From positions 691,001-755,000 of the forward strand of contig NZ_MTPW01000001.1 in NCBI RefSeq assembly GCF_002954765.1: a stretch of 64,000 nucleotides of DNA. The letters are read 5' to 3'. The position numbers and the translations under genes are program-made. Positions 48,594-57,375 of the stretch are shown here, in pieces. This DNA comes from Nonlabens arenilitoris. Its GTDB lineage: Bacteria; Bacteroidota; Bacteroidia; Flavobacteriales; Flavobacteriaceae. Position 1 is the stretch's first letter; the number at the start of each line of letters is the position of its first letter. The notes under the pieces are model-generated. The model was given only the letters and a program-made list of their open reading frames with translations, had not been told where the DNA came from and ran no database searches.

Positions 48594-49970
48594 ATGCTTA
48601 GGCATCCTGCATCATATAGAGACCCATCAGGTTTTATATATCAGTACAATGGCAAATACTTCAGGCAAATAAACCCCTCCTATTTTGAGGAATACCATGC
48701 TATAAAAAATAAAGGAATTTATAAGCAATTATGGGATAAAAACTGGTTAATAAACCATGAGGAAATTAGCATTGATAATGATAAAATTATTCTCAAACCT
48801 GCTCAATTAGATTTTGTTTCATATCCTTATGAATGGTCATTTACTGCTTATAAACATGCCGCACAACTGACCTTGCGATTGCAACTATTTTTGTTAGAAA
48901 ATGGTTTTTCACTTAAAGATGCCAGCGCTTTTAATATTACATTTCAAAATGGTAAAGCTCTTTTTATAGATACTTTAAGTATTGAAAGATACCGCGATAA
49001 CGAACCATGGAAAGGTTTAAAACAATTTAACGAGCACTTTTTTGCTCCATTGTTACTCGCTCAAAGACACGGCAGTTATTACCTTAAGTCTTTACAGCAT
49101 CGTATTAATGGCTTCCCGTTAGATGAGGCCTCTAAACTATTATCATGGAAATCTAAATTGAGCCCGACGATTTATTCTCATATTCATTTTTTAGGTAAAC
49201 AGAAAAATGAAACTATAGGTCAAGCGTCGAATGACTCAAAAAGTAAAGGGCTAGACAAAGTTTCACAAATTAAAATGCTAAAGACTCTAGAGATGCATAT
49301 CTCTAAGATGAACCTACAAGAAAACACAGAATGGAGTTCTTATTATAACCAAACTAATTATGATGAGCAGGCCTTTAATCTCAAAAAGGAATTCATACAA
49401 AAATGGACTGCAGAAATAAATGCAAAAAAGATTGTAGATCTAGGTGGTAATGATGGTACGTTTAGTAAAGTCGCGCTTTCTAATGCAAATCAGGTAATTG
49501 TTTGCGATATCGATCAGAGTGCTATTAATGATTGCTATATTAACAATATTAAAAATAAAGAGTATAATATCATCCCTATAGTATCCGATTTAATGCAGCC
49601 CGCAGCAAGTTTAGGATTCCATAATCAGGAACGAGATTCGTTTATTACTCGCATACAAGATTACGGTTCAGATTTAAGTATGGCGTTAGCTCTAATACAT
49701 CACATGACTCTATCTGGCAATGTACCATTCGAAATGAGTGCTTTATTTTTCAAATCCTTGAGCCCTTATTTAATTATTGAGTTTCCTGATAGAGAAGATA
49801 GTTGGGTGCAGTTTATTTTAAATAGTAAAAGAGATGCTATTCACTTATTCGATGATTATAATCTGGCAAACTTTGAAGACGCTTATAAAAAGCACTACTC
49901 GATTATTAACAAGGCAGCAATAATAGGGACACATCGCACTCTCTTTTTAATGAAAAGATATGAAAGATAA
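48594..49970 (+). CDS. SAM-dependent methyltransferase with kinase-like N-terminal region
   Basis: 458 residues. The C-terminal half has the class I motif KIVDLGGNDGTFSKVAL (about 280-296), then VCDIDQSAINDCY and LALIHHMTLSGNVP. The N-terminal half (about 1-200) contains LKDASAFNITFQNGKALFIDTLS, which resembles a degenerate phosphotransferase catalytic loop. The arrangement is reminiscent of NoeA-like nodulation-type methyltransferases. Its substrate is unknown, but the membrane phosphatase-superfamily protein overlapping downstream points to a surface or lipid-linked polymer. Confidence 0.75.
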   Translation: MLRHPASYRDPSGFIYQYNGKYFRQINPSYFEEYHAIKNKGIYKQLWDKNWLINHEEISIDNDKIILKPAQLDFVSYPYEWSFTAYKHAAQLTLRLQLFLLENGFSLKDASAFNITFQNGKALFIDTLSIERYRDNEPWKGLKQFNEHFFAPLLLAQRHGSYYLKSLQHRINGFPLDEASKLLSWKSKLSPTIYSHIHFLGKQKNETIGQASNDSKSKGLDKVSQIKMLKTLEMHISKMNLQENTEWSSYYNQTNYDEQAFNLKKEFIQKWTAEINAKKIVDLGGNDGTFSKVALSNANQVIVCDIDQSAINDCYINNIKNKEYNIIPIVSDLMQPAASLGFHNQERDSFITRIQDYGSDLSMALALIHHMTLSGNVPFEMSALFFKSLSPYLIIEFPDREDSWVQFILNSKRDAIHLFDDYNLANFEDAYKKHYSIINKAAIIGTHRTLFLMKRYER

Positions 49971-51423
49971 GATACTATCCTATCTTAATAACAATAACCA
50001 CTACTGGTGGACGGTAGGTTTATTACCTGGCATGTATGCTATGACCTATTTATATACTAACAATTATACATTAGTAAATTCTTGGACTCAATTTTCATAC
50101 TTAGTCTTAACAATGACCATTATACCTAGCACAATAACGATCCTAGGTAATTTTTTATTAAGAAACAAAAGCCAAAGAATTAAGACAATATTTAATTCAA
50201 GTGTTTTTATCATAACTGCAGGTATAACACTATCGTTAGTTATCTATTTCAGATACAGATGGAAAGGTATTATCTTACTTATAGTAGCTGCAATTGTCGT
50301 AAGTTGGCTAATAGGTAAACATTATAAAAAAGGAGTACTCTTTCTTGCATTGATGACCTTGATAGGAATTGCTCAATTCAATTATTATTATTTTACAAAA
50401 ATCATCAATAAAGAACAGTGGATCACCGATAATAATATTGCTGAAACTACTTTTACTAAAAAACCTAACATTTATTTAATTCAACCAGATGGGTATGCTG
50501 GTAAAATAGCTCTACTTAATGAGTATTATAATTATGATAACAGTTTATTTTACGATCAAATGTCTGAATTAGGCTTTAAATTTAATCACAATTATAGAAG
50601 CAATTACCCATCTACTTTATCATCTAACATCACACTATTTTCAGGCCAGCATCATTTTTATGAAAACGGAACTATGATTAATGAACCAATAGATGCACGT
50701 GAAATTATAATGGAAAATAATCCCGTTTTAAAAGCTTTTAAAAGTAACGGTTACTTTACTACAGCAATATTACAACATCGCTATTTACTAATGAATCATC
50801 CAGCGATAGGATATGATCGTATAAATATATCTGAAGATGAACTAGCTATAATCCCTAATCACGAGTTGAATAAAGATTACATTAGTGAGCTAGAAAAAGC
50901 CCTTTCTACTGAAAACAGTCAACCACAGTTTTATTTTATTGAAATACTAGAACCAGGACACATTCCTAATGAAATGGGGAAAGACACTTCAATAAAAAAA
51001 GAAAGAGATAAATATATTGAGAAACTAAAATCTACAAATGAGGATTTGATACAGATGACATCTATGATCACTAACCATGATCCTAATGCAATAGTAGTCA
51101 TCGCTGCAGATCACGGAGGTTTTGTAGGTTTTAATTACAGTACAGAATGTTTTATTGAGCCCAGTAATAAAACTTACCTACATCAAGCAATATTCAGTGC
51201 TTTATTGACTATAAAAGCTCCTACTGAATTTCAATCATATCATAACAATATTAAAAGTACTATAAGTGTTTTCCCTACTCTATTCAATTACCTTGCGCAG
51301 GATTCAGTAACAAAGAACAAATTAGACAACAGTAGTTATCAATTAATTAAAAGTGGCACTCAACGTGGTATTTATAAATATTATGATGAAAATGGAATTC
51401 CTGTCACAGAAAAAATACAGTAA
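49960..51423 (+). CDS. Alkaline-phosphatase-superfamily membrane protein (sulfatase/phosphotransferase-like)
   Basis: 487 residues. Four or five TM helices fill about 15-150. The extracytoplasmic domain opens with the metal motif NIYLIQPDGYAGKIALL (Asp in QPDG) and has HNYRSNYPSTLSSNITLFSG, where the Ser/Thr near the nucleophile position is plausible. The second metal motif is VVIAADHGGFVGF. The layout recalls LTA-synthase or phosphoethanolamine-transferase relatives. The gene overlaps the methyltransferase gene by 11 bp. Confidence 0.8.
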   Translation: MKDKILSYLNNNNHYWWTVGLLPGMYAMTYLYTNNYTLVNSWTQFSYLVLTMTIIPSTITILGNFLLRNKSQRIKTIFNSSVFIITAGITLSLVIYFRYRWKGIILLIVAAIVVSWLIGKHYKKGVLFLALMTLIGIAQFNYYYFTKIINKEQWITDNNIAETTFTKKPNIYLIQPDGYAGKIALLNEYYNYDNSLFYDQMSELGFKFNHNYRSNYPSTLSSNITLFSGQHHFYENGTMINEPIDAREIIMENNPVLKAFKSNGYFTTAILQHRYLLMNHPAIGYDRINISEDELAIIPNHELNKDYISELEKALSTENSQPQFYFIEILEPGHIPNEMGKDTSIKKERDKYIEKLKSTNEDLIQMTSMITNHDPNAIVVIAADHGGFVGFNYSTECFIEPSNKTYLHQAIFSALLTIKAPTEFQSYHNNIKSTISVFPTLFNYLAQDSVTKNKLDNSSYQLIKSGTQRGIYKYYDENGIPVTEKIQ

Positions 51424-52174
51424 ATCACTTATTGTTTTACTATTGTCATTAACTAGTTTTATATCGCAAGCACAGTCTTGTGTTTGCTATCAAAATCATT
51501 TTTTAAATGATTATAAGGAAGCTGATTTTATAGCACAAGTCACAGTGACTAACGTGGAATCTGACTTTAGAATAGAGAATGAAGATTTGATTGAATTTGA
51601 CACATCAATAATATTTAAGGGTTCAGAATCAAAATCATTATTTATACAACAAGAAGTGGGGAATAGCAGTGATAATTCTAAGTGCAGACTGTTCTTAAAA
51701 CCTGGTGATGAACTTATCGTTTTTGCCCAATTAGTGAATGGAGCAATAATCACTACACCATGTCATAGGAATAGTTTTATTTATAAAGATGATCCTAAAT
51801 TCTTGCTAGCAAACAAGAATCTAATAGGCACACTTAATACGCTTTCTTTATTCAATGAACAAATTGAGGCTTCATCAATTAATTGTACTTCATTAACAAA
51901 TGATACTGATATAATTAGTAAGGTAGGCAACCTAGATTTAAAGGACTCACAGTCTTATTTTGGTCTATACAACATTAAATTTTCTGAAGATAATTTAATC
52001 AACTACATAGGTGTTATATCATCTTTTAATAAAGAGATTGACAAGAAAATTAGGATCATGCTCATTAAGAAAAAATGGGAAACATGTGAACTCAACGAGA
52101 ATAAAGAATTATTAGTTGCATATTTTTATCATCCTGCGACATTCTATAGGAAAGAGTATTTAAGTACATACTAG
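51386..52174 (+). CDS. Secreted NTR/TIMP-like protein with CxC mature N-terminus
   Basis: About 262 residues from the ATG at 51386. Upstream ATG codons in frame (51353, 51383) exist, but the signal peptide starts naturally with MKMEFLSQ. The signal ends near SQAQS, so the mature protein starts SCVCYQN. The next 110 residues (EADFIAQVTVTNVES, LFLKPGDELIVFA, TTPCHR) resemble the netrin/TIMP fold, in which an N-terminal CxC contacts a target. The second half is unassigned. It overlaps the preceding gene by 38 bp. Its stop shares CTAG with the convergent gene. Confidence 0.65.
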   Translation: MKMEFLSQKKYSKSLIVLLLSLTSFISQAQSCVCYQNHFLNDYKEADFIAQVTVTNVESDFRIENEDLIEFDTSIIFKGSESKSLFIQQEVGNSSDNSKCRLFLKPGDELIVFAQLVNGAIITTPCHRNSFIYKDDPKFLLANKNLIGTLNTLSLFNEQIEASSINCTSLTNDTDIISKVGNLDLKDSQSYFGLYNIKFSEDNLINYIGVISSFNKEIDKKIRIMLIKKKWETCELNENKELLVAYFYHPATFYRKEYLSTY

Positions 52175-52617
52175 ACAAGTTTGTTCCCTTTTGTTTTTAA
52201 GAAGTAAAAACCAGCCACCAATATGAATAATAAAATGGGCTGTATTAAAAAACGACGGATATAAAATAATGCCATTTTCATAAAACTAGAATCTGCATCT
52301 AAAAGTAAAGTGAAAGCAAATATTAATATAATGTAAGCAAACAAATACACCCATAACGCTGCATGGATATAACTTTCTCTTTTATACAAAAACCACAGTA
52401 TCCATAAGGAGAGAACCATATTAAGTAGGTACCTCAAACTAGTACCTGCAAGTACGTTCCACACATTTAGGTCAGGAAGATCATATAATTGAAAGTTTGA
52501 ATGAAAATAATTATACAATGGATCGTTAAACAATGGAATCTCATATAATCTTACTAATATTAGAGAAATGACTAGTATTATTATAATTAAAGTAGAAAAA
52601 CTCTTAGCAATTATCAT
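52171..52617 (-). CDS. Exosortase F-associated membrane protein
   Basis: 148 residues with four TM helices (about 8-24, 55-75, 83-108, 120-143). LYDLPDLNVWNVLAGTSLRYLLNMVLSLWILWFLYK and FIRRFLIQPILLFILV are the kind of segments seen in the XrtF partner family. Its ATG overlaps the xrtF stop (ATGA, 52614-52617). It likely helps XrtF in the membrane. Confidence 0.82.
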   Translation of the reverse strand: MIIAKSFSTLIIIILVISLILVRLYEIPLFNDPLYNYFHSNFQLYDLPDLNVWNVLAGTSLRYLLNMVLSLWILWFLYKRESYIHAALWVYLFAYIILIFAFTLLLDADSSFMKMALFYIRRFLIQPILLFILVAGFYFLKTKGNKLV

Positions 52618-53150
52618 GTTTGTTTTGGCTTTTTAATCCATAACAACCAGAGTAAAATCACTGAACCGTAAATCACTGCAGGAAACAATATATCATGTGA
52701 AATATGATCATACTGAGGATATTTATATTTAATAACAGCTAAGGCAACTAACCTAGACAAATTAACTAAGTATATAAAAATAACGCCAGTTATAATGAAA
52801 AGGACTGTTTTTTTCCACGCTTTCGCGAAAGCAAGAACAAAAGCCACAAACAATATCATCACACTTATTGCATTACAACCTTCTATCACCCGATAGACAA
52901 CCGTTTTATCTAAATACATATAAACTGATGGATGATGCGGCACATTAGATATTTGAGCGTCATATCCTAAAGCTATTAATAATTGCTGGGTTTGAAATGA
53001 TACTTGAGATGTTACGGGATCTGGATAGTTTGATGAATTATAATCCTGTTGTAAATACAGATAGTAAATCAATGATAGAACGATATAAATAATACCAAAA
53101 GTAGCCACAAACTTAAAAACCGGTATGTAGGTACGTAATGCTCCCATCAT
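52614..53150 (-). CDS. xrtF: Exosortase family protein XrtF
   Basis: 178 residues, mostly transmembrane. The catalytic triad of exosortases is visible: Cys92 in EGCNAISV, Arg133 in NLSRLVAL and His152 in SHDILFPA. XrtF is a flavobacterial transpeptidase-like enzyme that processes proteins with a C-terminal sorting tail. Residues AFAKA (107-111) come from a palindrome copy. No exosortase substrate is visible in the window. A -7 box (TAACTTTG, 53172-53165) precedes it. Confidence 0.9.
   Translation of the reverse strand: MMGALRTYIPVFKFVATFGIIYIVLSLIYYLYLQQDYNSSNYPDPVTSQVSFQTQQLLIALGYDAQISNVPHHPSVYMYLDKTVVYRVIEGCNAISVMILFVAFVLAFAKAWKKTVLFIITGVIFIYLVNLSRLVALAVIKYKYPQYDHISHDILFPAVIYGSVILLWLLWIKKPKQT
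52818..52833. repeat. Genomic palindrome copy 12 (one change, in xrtF)
   Basis: CGCTTTCGCGAAAGCA on the plus strand, read as AFAKA in a loop between XrtF membrane helices. Confidence 0.92.
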
Positions 53151-53164
53151 TAATTATTTTATGA

Positions 53165-53172
53165 CAAAGTTA
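53165..53172 (-). promoter_or_regulatory. Bacteroidetes -7 box for xrtF
   Basis: TAACTTTG on the minus strand fits TAnnTTTG and ends 14 nt before the xrtF start codon. The gap to the divergent GAF gene is only 70 bp. Confidence 0.5.
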
Positions 53173-53220
53173 AATATTTAATCAAAGGCATAACTTAATT
53201 TTACCTTTTTAAAATATATC

Positions 53221-53676
53221 ATGACACTAGAAACATTAAAACCAAAAGTTACTGAAATAGTAAATCATCCAGACTTAACGACACGTCTTAAAATGCAAGG
53301 TGTTTGTGATTTATTACAGTCTAGTATAGGCTATTATGACTGGGTAGGTTTTTATATGGCACATGCTACTGAGCCTACATTACATCTATGGTCTCAAGCA
53401 GGAGAACCTACTGATCATACTGTTATACCTTTTGGGAAAGGAATATGTGGTCAAGTCGCTGTTTCAAATCAAAATTTTGTTGTAGATGATGTGCATGCTC
53501 AGGACAACTATATTGCCTGCAGTATCCATGTTAAAAGTGAGGTTGTCATCCCTTTATTCAAAGATGGTAAAAACATAGGCCAGATAGATATAGACAGTAA
53601 TACTGCAAAGGCTTTTTCTCAAGAAGACGAAAAGTTTCTTGAATGGGTGAACGAGCAAGTGGCTACGATTCTTTAA
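53221..53676 (+). CDS. GAF-domain free methionine-R-sulfoxide reductase-like protein
   Basis: 151 residues, one GAF domain. The pattern VGFYMAHA, IPFGKGICGQVA, VDDVHAQDNYIACS and EVVIPLFKDGKNIGQIDIDS matches the fRMsr family. Cys76 and Cys100 are present and equal to the second and third Cys of the E. coli enzyme (the third being catalytic). The first one is replaced (DHTVIP region). Divergent from xrtF, a neighbourhood known in flavobacteria. It overlaps galE tail to tail by 14 bp. Confidence 0.82.
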   Translation: MTLETLKPKVTEIVNHPDLTTRLKMQGVCDLLQSSIGYYDWVGFYMAHATEPTLHLWSQAGEPTDHTVIPFGKGICGQVAVSNQNFVVDDVHAQDNYIACSIHVKSEVVIPLFKDGKNIGQIDIDSNTAKAFSQEDEKFLEWVNEQVATIL

Positions 53677-54691
53677 TATCTACAACATTTTGCTGCCATT
53701 TCCAGGCACTTTTAAGGGCGTCTTTTAAGGTAAGTTGTGCTTTCCAACCCAAGACATTATTTGCTTTGGTAGTGTCTGCATATGCAGCGGTCACATCACC
53801 ATCTCTACGCTGTACAATTTTATAATTCAGAGATATTCCTGATGCATTTTCAAAAGCATGAACCACTTCTAAAACAGAAGATCCCGTACCTGTTCCTATA
53901 TTAAACGTTTCAAAATTAATAGCTGCGCTTTGATTAATCAACCTTTCTAGCGCAACCACATGGGCTTTAGCAAGATCCACTACATGAATATAATCCCTAA
54001 CAGCGGTTCCATCCTTTGTAGGATAGTCGTCACCAAAAATGGATAGTTGCTCTCTTAAACCTATTGCGGTTTGAGTAATATATGGAATTAGATTTTGAGG
54101 CGTACCCAATGGCAATTCACCGATTAATCCAGAGTCGTGCGCACCGATTGGGTTGAAATAACGCAAAGCAATAGCGTTTAAAGAAGGGTCAACCTTACAA
54201 ACATCGGCTATTATTTCCTCGCCTATTTGCTTAGTATTACCATAAGGTGATTCTGCCGGTTTTACTGGTGATATTTCAGTAATAGGAAGCTCATCAGCCT
54301 GTCCATAAACAGTACATGAAGAACTGAATATAAGATTAGATTTTGGTAACTTTTGAAGCTCTTTTAAAAGATACACTAGGCTATTCACATTATTTTCATA
54401 GTATAATAGAGGATTTTGCACACTCTCACCTACTGCCTTAGAAGCTGCAAAGTGTATCACGCCATCGATATCATGATTTCTAGTAAAAAAATCACTTACT
54501 GACTGTTGATCTCTTAAATCTAACTTTTCAAACACAGGCTTTTTATTAGAGATTACTTGAATTCTTTCTAACACATTTATCGATGAATTAGAAAGATTAT
54601 CCAATATAATTACCTGATAATCTGTATTTAACAATTCTACAACAACATGTGAACCTATAAAACCTAATCCACCCGTAACTAATATCTTCAT
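53663..54691 (-). CDS. galE: UDP-glucose 4-epimerase
   Basis: 342 residues. The NAD-binding motif is TGGLGFIGSHVVVELL at the start. The catalytic SSSCTVYG and YGNTKQIGE supply Ser and the Tyr-x3-Lys. The C-terminal region has RRDGDVTAAYADTTKANNVLGWKA. It interconverts UDP-glucose and UDP-galactose for surface glycans and sugar use. Single gene in the minus strand. Confidence 0.95.
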   Translation of the reverse strand: MKILVTGGLGFIGSHVVVELLNTDYQVIILDNLSNSSINVLERIQVISNKKPVFEKLDLRDQQSVSDFFTRNHDIDGVIHFAASKAVGESVQNPLLYYENNVNSLVYLLKELQKLPKSNLIFSSSCTVYGQADELPITEISPVKPAESPYGNTKQIGEEIIADVCKVDPSLNAIALRYFNPIGAHDSGLIGELPLGTPQNLIPYITQTAIGLREQLSIFGDDYPTKDGTAVRDYIHVVDLAKAHVVALERLINQSAAINFETFNIGTGTGSSVLEVVHAFENASGISLNYKIVQRRDGDVTAAYADTTKANNVLGWKAQLTLKDALKSAWKWQQNVVDIKES

Positions 54692-54775
54692 GAATAAAAA
54701 AATCTTTAGTAAAAATACATCATTAGGTTGTAAAATTCAGTAGAGAAGCAACGCTTTAATCTAAATAAAAAGCAT

Positions 54776-54806
54776 AAAAAAAGGTCTTCATTTCTGAAGA
54801 CCTTTT
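54776..54806 (-). terminator. Terminator after tRNA-Val
   Basis: AAGGTCTTCA / TGAAGACCTT hairpin with an A-run on the left, read as a U-tract after the tRNA. Confidence 0.9.
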
Positions 54807-54808
54807 CG

Positions 54809-54883
54809 TGGGCGCTAAGGGATTCGAACCCCTGACCCCTTGGGTGTAAACCAAGTGCTCTGAACCAACTGAGCTAAGCGCCC
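54809..54883 (-). tRNA. tRNA-Val (UAC)
   Basis: The 75-nt cloverleaf on the minus strand starts GGGCGCTTAGCTCAG. The anticodon stem CTTGG/CCAAG holds the loop TTTACAC with anticodon TAC. The T-arm is GGTTCGAATCC. The acceptor pairs GGGCGCT with AGCGCCC, discriminator A, CCA not encoded. Confidence 0.96.
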
Positions 54884-54943
54884 TAAAAGCGGATGCAAAT
54901 ATAAAACCATTCCTGGAATTTACAAGCCTTTTTCAAAAAAAAA

Positions 54944-56161
54944 TTAAATTATTTCTGCAACTACAAATACACTGCCGGTCACCACTATCAAATCATCGCT
55001 GTGAGCCAGACTTTTAGCTTCATAAAGAGCCTCTGGAATGGAATCAAATTTTCTAAAATTAAATTTATGCTTTTTAAAAAAACTAGAAAAAACATCTAAT
55101 TCCATTCCACGAACGACATTAGGCTTTGCTATATAATAAGAGGCATCTTTAGGCATAATAGACAAAACAGTATCAACTTCCTTATCTGAAACCATACCCA
55201 TCACTATATGCAAATTGTTATACTTTTCGTTTTGTAATTGCTTTATTAATGTCCTAATACCAGCTTGATTATGCGCCGTCTCAGCAATTACTCTTGGATT
55301 TTCTTGTAATAACTCGAATCTACCCCTTAAACTTGTATTAGAAACTACTTTCATTAAACCAGACCTTATTTGATTTGGTGAAATAATAAAATCACTAGAT
55401 TCCCTTAAAACGCTTAATGTTTCACAGGCAACCCTAACGTTATCTTTTTGATACTCTCCTTTTAAATCAGTCGTTAATGCTTTTGAGCGATGATCCACTT
55501 GATGATAGGTAGCATTATTTAATATTGCGCTTTCGCGGAAGCGTACTCTCAAAGAACTACGCCTCTCTCCTACAACTACTGGCACATTCTTTTTTATTAT
55601 CCCAGCTTTTTCTCTAGCAATTTTAACTAAGGTATTCCCTAACATCGCAACATGATCTTTATCAATAGTTGTAATAACGGAAACTAATGGAGTAATAATG
55701 TTAGTTGAATCTAATCGACCTCCTAAACCTGTCTCTATAATAGCAATATCAACATTGCTATCTTTAAAATATTGAAAAGCCATACCAACCGTCATCTCAA
55801 AAAACGACAGTTGATGACTTTCAAAATACAATTTGTGTTTATTTACAAAATCTACCACGTATTCCTCAGAAACCATTACACCATTAATTCTTATGCGCTC
55901 TCTGAAGTCTTTAAGATGTGGTGAGGTATACAAACCTACTTTATAACCAGCCTCTTGTAATACACTTGCTAACATGTGACAAGTACTACCTTTACCATTT
56001 GTCCCAGCTACATGAATGGTCGAAAAGGAAAGGTGAGGATTCCCTAAATAATTATCTAATAATATAGTGTTATTTAGATTTGCCTTATAGGCTAGTTTTC
56101 CCACACGTTGATACATGGGTAATTGATTGAAAAGCCATTCTAGTGTCTGTGAATAGTCCAA
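54944..56161 (-). CDS. folC: Folylpolyglutamate synthase / dihydrofolate synthase
   Basis: 405 residues of the Mur-ligase superfamily. The P-loop is HVAGTNGKGSTCHMLA, then SPHLKDFRERIRINGVMVS and IIETGLGGRLDSTNII (metal and folate contacts). The C-terminal ligase domain has AETAHNQAGIRTLI. A palindrome copy encodes RFRES around residue 210. It is the last gene of the exbB-exbD-tonB-folC unit, 2 bp after the TonB gene. Confidence 0.94.
   Translation of the reverse strand: MDYSQTLEWLFNQLPMYQRVGKLAYKANLNNTILLDNYLGNPHLSFSTIHVAGTNGKGSTCHMLASVLQEAGYKVGLYTSPHLKDFRERIRINGVMVSEEYVVDFVNKHKLYFESHQLSFFEMTVGMAFQYFKDSNVDIAIIETGLGGRLDSTNIITPLVSVITTIDKDHVAMLGNTLVKIAREKAGIIKKNVPVVVGERRSSLRVRFRESAILNNATYHQVDHRSKALTTDLKGEYQKDNVRVACETLSVLRESSDFIISPNQIRSGLMKVVSNTSLRGRFELLQENPRVIAETAHNQAGIRTLIKQLQNEKYNNLHIVMGMVSDKEVDTVLSIMPKDASYYIAKPNVVRGMELDVFSSFFKKHKFNFRKFDSIPEALYEAKSLAHSDDLIVVTGSVFVVAEII
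55528..55543. repeat. Genomic palindrome copy 13 (one change, in folC)
   Basis: CGCTTTCGCGGAAGCG on the plus strand, read in a third frame as RFRES in FolC. Confidence 0.88.
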
Positions 56162-56163
56162 AA

Positions 56164-56979
56164 CTACTCTCCTACTTTAAAAATAACTTCGACAAAACCT
56201 ATTTGAATATCTTTGGCTTTAGAAGCAGCACTGAATCTATATGTTTCAGCACTTTTTTTTGCGGCAACTAATAAACAATTTGCTCTATTAGTTGTTCCTT
56301 TTTTACCTGGAATAGCTTGCACGACCTTACCACTTCTGTCAACATGAATTTCTACAATTACTGTACCTGTTTCAAAACAATCTGGCTCAGCTCCTTTACC
56401 AGAAAGCGCTTTTCTTCCACCTAATCCAGCTCCACGACCACTTTGCCCAGATCCTGGCGCACCGTAATAGGTATTTGCATAAGGATCACCGTTAATATCA
56501 CCTTTATTTCCTGGACCATCTCCAGGACCTTCACCGCTATTATCTGCACCATCAGTAGGTGTTGCTCCTGTAACATTATTAAGCATATCTGTTACTGATT
56601 GATCTGGTTTAGGTTCTGGTTTAGGCTTTGGTTTTTTAGCAGGCTCAGTTACTGGTTTTGTTACTGGCTTAGTTGTATTAGGATCTGAATTGATAACGGG
56701 CGCATCAGTATAATCTTGTGTGGCGACATTATCAACCTGGGCAGCTGATTGATCTACCGGTGAAGGATTAGCCTCTGGAGTAACTTTAGTAGCTTCTGCA
56801 GGTTCCACAGGACCAGAACCTACGGCAGTATTACCAAAGTTAATAGCAATTCCACTATCTTCTTCTTCTGGAATTTCATCTAGTACTGAAACAAAAACAA
56901 ATAACAACAGAAATACACTCATCAATACAGTCGTAATGATGAATGATTTCTTTTTTTCTTTAGTATCTAGAAAACTCAT
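56164..56979 (-). CDS. TonB-like energy transducer
   Basis: 271 residues. One N-terminal TM helix (about 13-32), a long Pro/Lys/Glu-rich periplasmic spacer (about 90-135, PKPKPEPKPD), a Gly-rich stretch (about 140-185, disordered), and a C-terminal TonB-type domain at about 190-271 (TVIVEIHVDRSGKVVQAIPG, ETYRFSAAS...GFVEVIFKV). It transmits proton-gradient energy from ExbBD to TonB-dependent receptors such as the SusC at 41055. Located 2 bp after exbD. Confidence 0.88.
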   Translation of the reverse strand: MSFLDTKEKKKSFIITTVLMSVFLLLFVFVSVLDEIPEEEDSGIAINFGNTAVGSGPVEPAEATKVTPEANPSPVDQSAAQVDNVATQDYTDAPVINSDPNTTKPVTKPVTEPAKKPKPKPEPKPDQSVTDMLNNVTGATPTDGADNSGEGPGDGPGNKGDINGDPYANTYYGAPGSGQSGRGAGLGGRKALSGKGAEPDCFETGTVIVEIHVDRSGKVVQAIPGKKGTTNRANCLLVAAKKSAETYRFSAASKAKDIQIGFVEVIFKVGE

Positions 56980-56981
56980 TT

Positions 56982-57374
56982 TTATTCTGGTTTTACGGCA
57001 AGAATGATGTTAATTTTATTACGATTTGCTATATCCATTACCTTCACTGCTTTATTAAGAGCTATATCTCCGTCTGCTCTTAAAATTATGGTAGGCTTTT
57101 CTTGACCTTCCATAGTCTTAATAATCATAGATTCTAATCGCTCTTCTTCTACTTCTACCGCATCAACAAAAAACGCGCCGTCTTTAGTAATACTTACTGA
57201 AGCCTGTTGTTTATTTTCACTGCGACCACTAGCACTAGGCAAGATTAAATCTAATGCTTGTGGAGTGATACTAGGTGAGGTTAGTAAGAAAAATACAAGC
57301 AACAGAAATACGATATCAGTCATGGACGACATCGAGAAATCCGGGCTTACTTTATTTCTGCTTCTTAAATTCAT
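56982..57374 (-). CDS. exbD: ExbD/TolR-family proton-channel subunit
   Basis: 130 residues. One TM helix (about 17-37) preceded by the short motif FSMSSMTDIVFLLLVFFLL with the conserved Asp, and a periplasmic domain to the end (EEERLESMIIKTMEG, TIILRADGDIALNKAVKVMD). It makes the motor with ExbB. It starts 1 bp after exbB. Confidence 0.92.
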   Translation of the reverse strand: MNLRSRNKVSPDFSMSSMTDIVFLLLVFFLLTSPSITPQALDLILPSASGRSENKQQASVSITKDGAFFVDAVEVEEERLESMIIKTMEGQEKPTIILRADGDIALNKAVKVMDIANRNKINIILAVKPE

Positions 57375-57375
57375 A

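Noticed and set aside
51353..51385. First in-frame ATG (51353) as the start of the NTR-like protein
   Set aside because: It adds a stretch before the signal peptide and lies deep in the previous gene; an ATG at 51383-51394 gives a standard signal peptide.
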